Assembly (NCBI GenBank): GCA_009885995.1
Contig: VFJQ01000093.1
Location: 1-64,000 of the forward strand
DNA from: Verrucomicrobiota bacterium
Lineage (GTDB): Bacteria; Verrucomicrobiota; Verrucomicrobiia; Chthoniobacterales; Chthoniobacteraceae
Length of the DNA stretch: 64,000 nt
Direction: 5' to 3'
Shown: piece by piece, positions 62,605 to 64,000 of the stretch
Position numbering within the stretch: the stretch's first letter is position 1
Layout of the letters: every line of letters begins with the position of its first letter
The notes under the pieces: generated by a model
Told to the model about the DNA's origin: nothing
What the model saw: only the letters and a program-made list of their open reading frames with translations
Database searches by the model: none
Program-made: the position numbers and the translations under genes

Positions 62605-63513
62605 TCAATCGCCGCGCGCATTCGCGGCATCGGCGGCGATCTGTGCGCGGAGGGTGTCGAGCGATGGGAATTTCTGCTCGGCGCGGATGAAGCGGCGGAA
62701 GACGACTTCGAGGTCCACGCCGTAGAGGTCTCCGGAAAAATCGAGCACATGCACCTCGAGCAGTCGCTCGCCAGTCGCGTGCTCGATGGTGGGGCGGACG
62801 CCGATGTTTGCGACGCCGCGCCACACCCGGCCGTCGAGATTCACATCGACCGAATAAACGCCATTGGGCGGTAACTGCTCGTTGTGCGCGGCGAGATTCG
62901 CGGTGGGGAAGCCGAGCTTGCGGCCGAGTTGTGCGCCGCGCTTTACCGTGCCGAGGATCGAATACTCGCGCCCGAGCAAACGCGCGGCTTTGGCGAGATC
63001 GCCCTGCTCGATCGCGGCGCGGATCACGGTGCTGCTGACGACTTCGCCGTCCAGTTCCACGGCGGGGACACCGACTTCGTCGAAGCCCAGCTCGTGGCCG
63101 AGCCGGTCGAGCAACGCGAGATTTCCCGCGCGGTCCTTTCCGAAAGCCCACTCGTGGCCGACGCAAATTTCCCGGAGCTGACACGCCGCGGCGAGTTCAC
63201 GGATGAAGCTGGCAGGCTCCGTGGCGGCGAATTGGTGCGTGAATGGCAGCGCGAGAATATGCCCGGCGCCGAGGGAGCGGATGATGCGCAGTTTGTGTGG
63301 CGTGGAGGTGAGAAGGTGCGGCGCTTTCTCCGGGCGCAGGACCTTCGCCGGGTGCGGGTCGAAGGTCACCACGGCCGCGCTACCGCCACGAACTTTCGCG
63401 TCGGCGTTGGCGCGGGCGATCACGGCGCGATGGCCGAGATGCACGCCGTCGAACACGCCGATCGCGAGGACGACCGGGCCTGGGATCGCGGCGAGATCGG
63501 CTACGCTCTGCAT
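62605..63513 (-). CDS. ribF: Bifunctional riboflavin kinase/FAD synthetase
   Basis: The 302-aa product converts riboflavin to FMN and FAD. The N-terminal nucleotidyltransferase domain has GVFDGVHLGHRAVI and the C-terminal flavokinase domain has RKLGFPTANL and NGVYSV. The ATG at 63513 shares one base with the truB stop. The truB-ribF pairing is common in bacteria. Confidence 0.95.
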   Translation of the reverse strand: MQSVADLAAIPGPVVLAIGVFDGVHLGHRAVIARANADAKVRGGSAAVVTFDPHPAKVLRPEKAPHLLTSTPHKLRIIRSLGAGHILALPFTHQFAATEPASFIRELAAACQLREICVGHEWAFGKDRAGNLALLDRLGHELGFDEVGVPAVELDGEVVSSTVIRAAIEQGDLAKAARLLGREYSILGTVKRGAQLGRKLGFPTANLAAHNEQLPPNGVYSVDVNLDGRVWRGVANIGVRPTIEHATGERLLEVHVLDFSGDLYGVDLEVVFRRFIRAEQKFPSLDTLRAQIAADAANARGD

Positions 63514-64000
63514 CAGGCACCGCGCATGCGCGACACGGTGGGCAGGTCGAGCAGCTTTGCGCGGATGGCGTTGGGGTCGCCGTCCTTGAGATCTGCGACG
63601 GTCACCGCGTGTTCGAGTGTGAAGCGGCCGCTTTTCGTGCGGCGCAGGCTCTGGAGATGCGCGCCGCAGCCGAGGTCGAGGCCGATGTCGTGCGCGTAAG
63701 TGCGGACGTAGAAGCCCTTCGAGCACGTCACGCGAAAGTCGATCTCGGGAAGTCGCACGGCATTAACCTCGTGGCCGAAGACGTGGACGAAGCGCGGCTC
63801 GCGCTCCACGGTCTTACCTTGGCGGGCGAGTTTGTAGAGCGGCACACCTTCTTTTTTGATCGCGCTGACCATGGGCGGCATCTGGTAAAAATCGCCCTGA
63901 TACTTCGCGAAGGCGGCGTCGATTTGCTCGCGCGTGAGTTCGGGCACGGGCCGCGTCTCGATCACTTCACCGTCGGCGTCCTGGCTGGCGGTGATCTCGC
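63513..64000 (-). CDS. truB: tRNA pseudouridine-55 synthase TruB, C-terminal part (5' end outside window)
   Basis: The visible 162 codons include FYQMPPMVSAIKKEGVPLYK, the conserved block after the catalytic domain core, and CSKGFYVRTYAHDIG, then the C-terminal RRTKSGRFTLEHAV region. TruB makes pseudouridine 55 in the T loop of tRNAs. The catalytic Asp would lie upstream, beyond base 64000. The frame is open to the window edge. Confidence 0.93.
   Translation of the reverse strand, partial: EITASQDADGEVIETRPVPELTREQIDAAFAKYQGDFYQMPPMVSAIKKEGVPLYKLARQGKTVEREPRFVHVFGHEVNAVRLPEIDFRVTCSKGFYVRTYAHDIGLDLGCGAHLQSLRRTKSGRFTLEHAVTVADLKDGDPNAIRAKLLDLPTVSRMRGA

Overview
The window is about 65% G+C and reads as a chromosomal segment from the Planctomycetes-Verrucomicrobia group, most likely a Verrucomicrobium of the Chthoniobacter/Spartobacteria kind (inference, no search was run). 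The evidence is two PSCyt1-DUF1549-DUF1553 cytochrome proteins, a DUF1501 protein, three PVC-type propeller/cytochrome c dehydrogenases, a Cys-type sulfatase, ThuA, a XylR-like AraC regulator and surface proteins carrying an N-terminal LE-x-R-[LI]-APA tag.

Layout. (1) 1-3894: the 3' end of thiC, an inserted segment, then a second, 96% identical copy of the last 321 bp of thiC. The insert carries a type II restriction-modification system in which the control (C) protein is fused to the endonuclease, a C-box operator in front of it, a Dam-like methyltransferase, a broken AbiEii-like nucleotidyltransferase with its small partner, and a secreted esterase. (2) 4046-37767: 22 consecutive minus-strand genes, 12 of 21 junctions overlapping and no gap above 71 bp, apparently one 33.7-kb catabolic operon. 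It encodes an MFS transporter, sugar isomerase/epimerase, two nitrilase-like amidases, two enolase-superfamily dehydratases, four secreted cytochrome c proteins, an HGSNAT-like acyltransferase, NagA, a sulfatase, an SDR, a DHDPS/NAL-type aldolase, ThuA, an amidohydrolase and a Gfo/Idh oxidoreductase. A XylR-like regulator (38065-39216) is divergent from it. The set suits uptake and oxidative breakdown of an N-acetylated or amidated, possibly sulfated sugar or sugar acid; the exact substrate cannot be read from the sequence. (3) 39262-44069: a VapBC-like toxin-antitoxin pair coupled to a DNRLRE protein, rhamnulokinase, an aldo/keto reductase, a KTSC protein and a 41-aa membrane peptide. (4) 44283-49301: a 1672-aa SGNH / propeller / HEAT / cytochrome c fusion containing four different palindromic DNA elements and a 21-bp tandem repeat, all translated in frame. 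(5) 49557-58754: a polysaccharide deacetylase and three large secreted proteins, two of them with cyclophilin domains. (6) 58895-64000: a housekeeping operon truB-ribF-(FHA-nucleotidyl cyclase)-rnr-rlmH.

Palindromic repeats recur from 32.5 kb onward, both between genes and inside reading frames. The frame-preserving insertion of several unrelated palindromes into coding sequence, comparable to Rickettsia palindromic elements, is the most unusual signal here, together with the C-R fusion bracketed by the thiC duplication. No tRNA, rRNA, CRISPR array, transposase or integrase was seen. Every gap between genes is under 300 bp and the larger ones are described under the repeats they hold.
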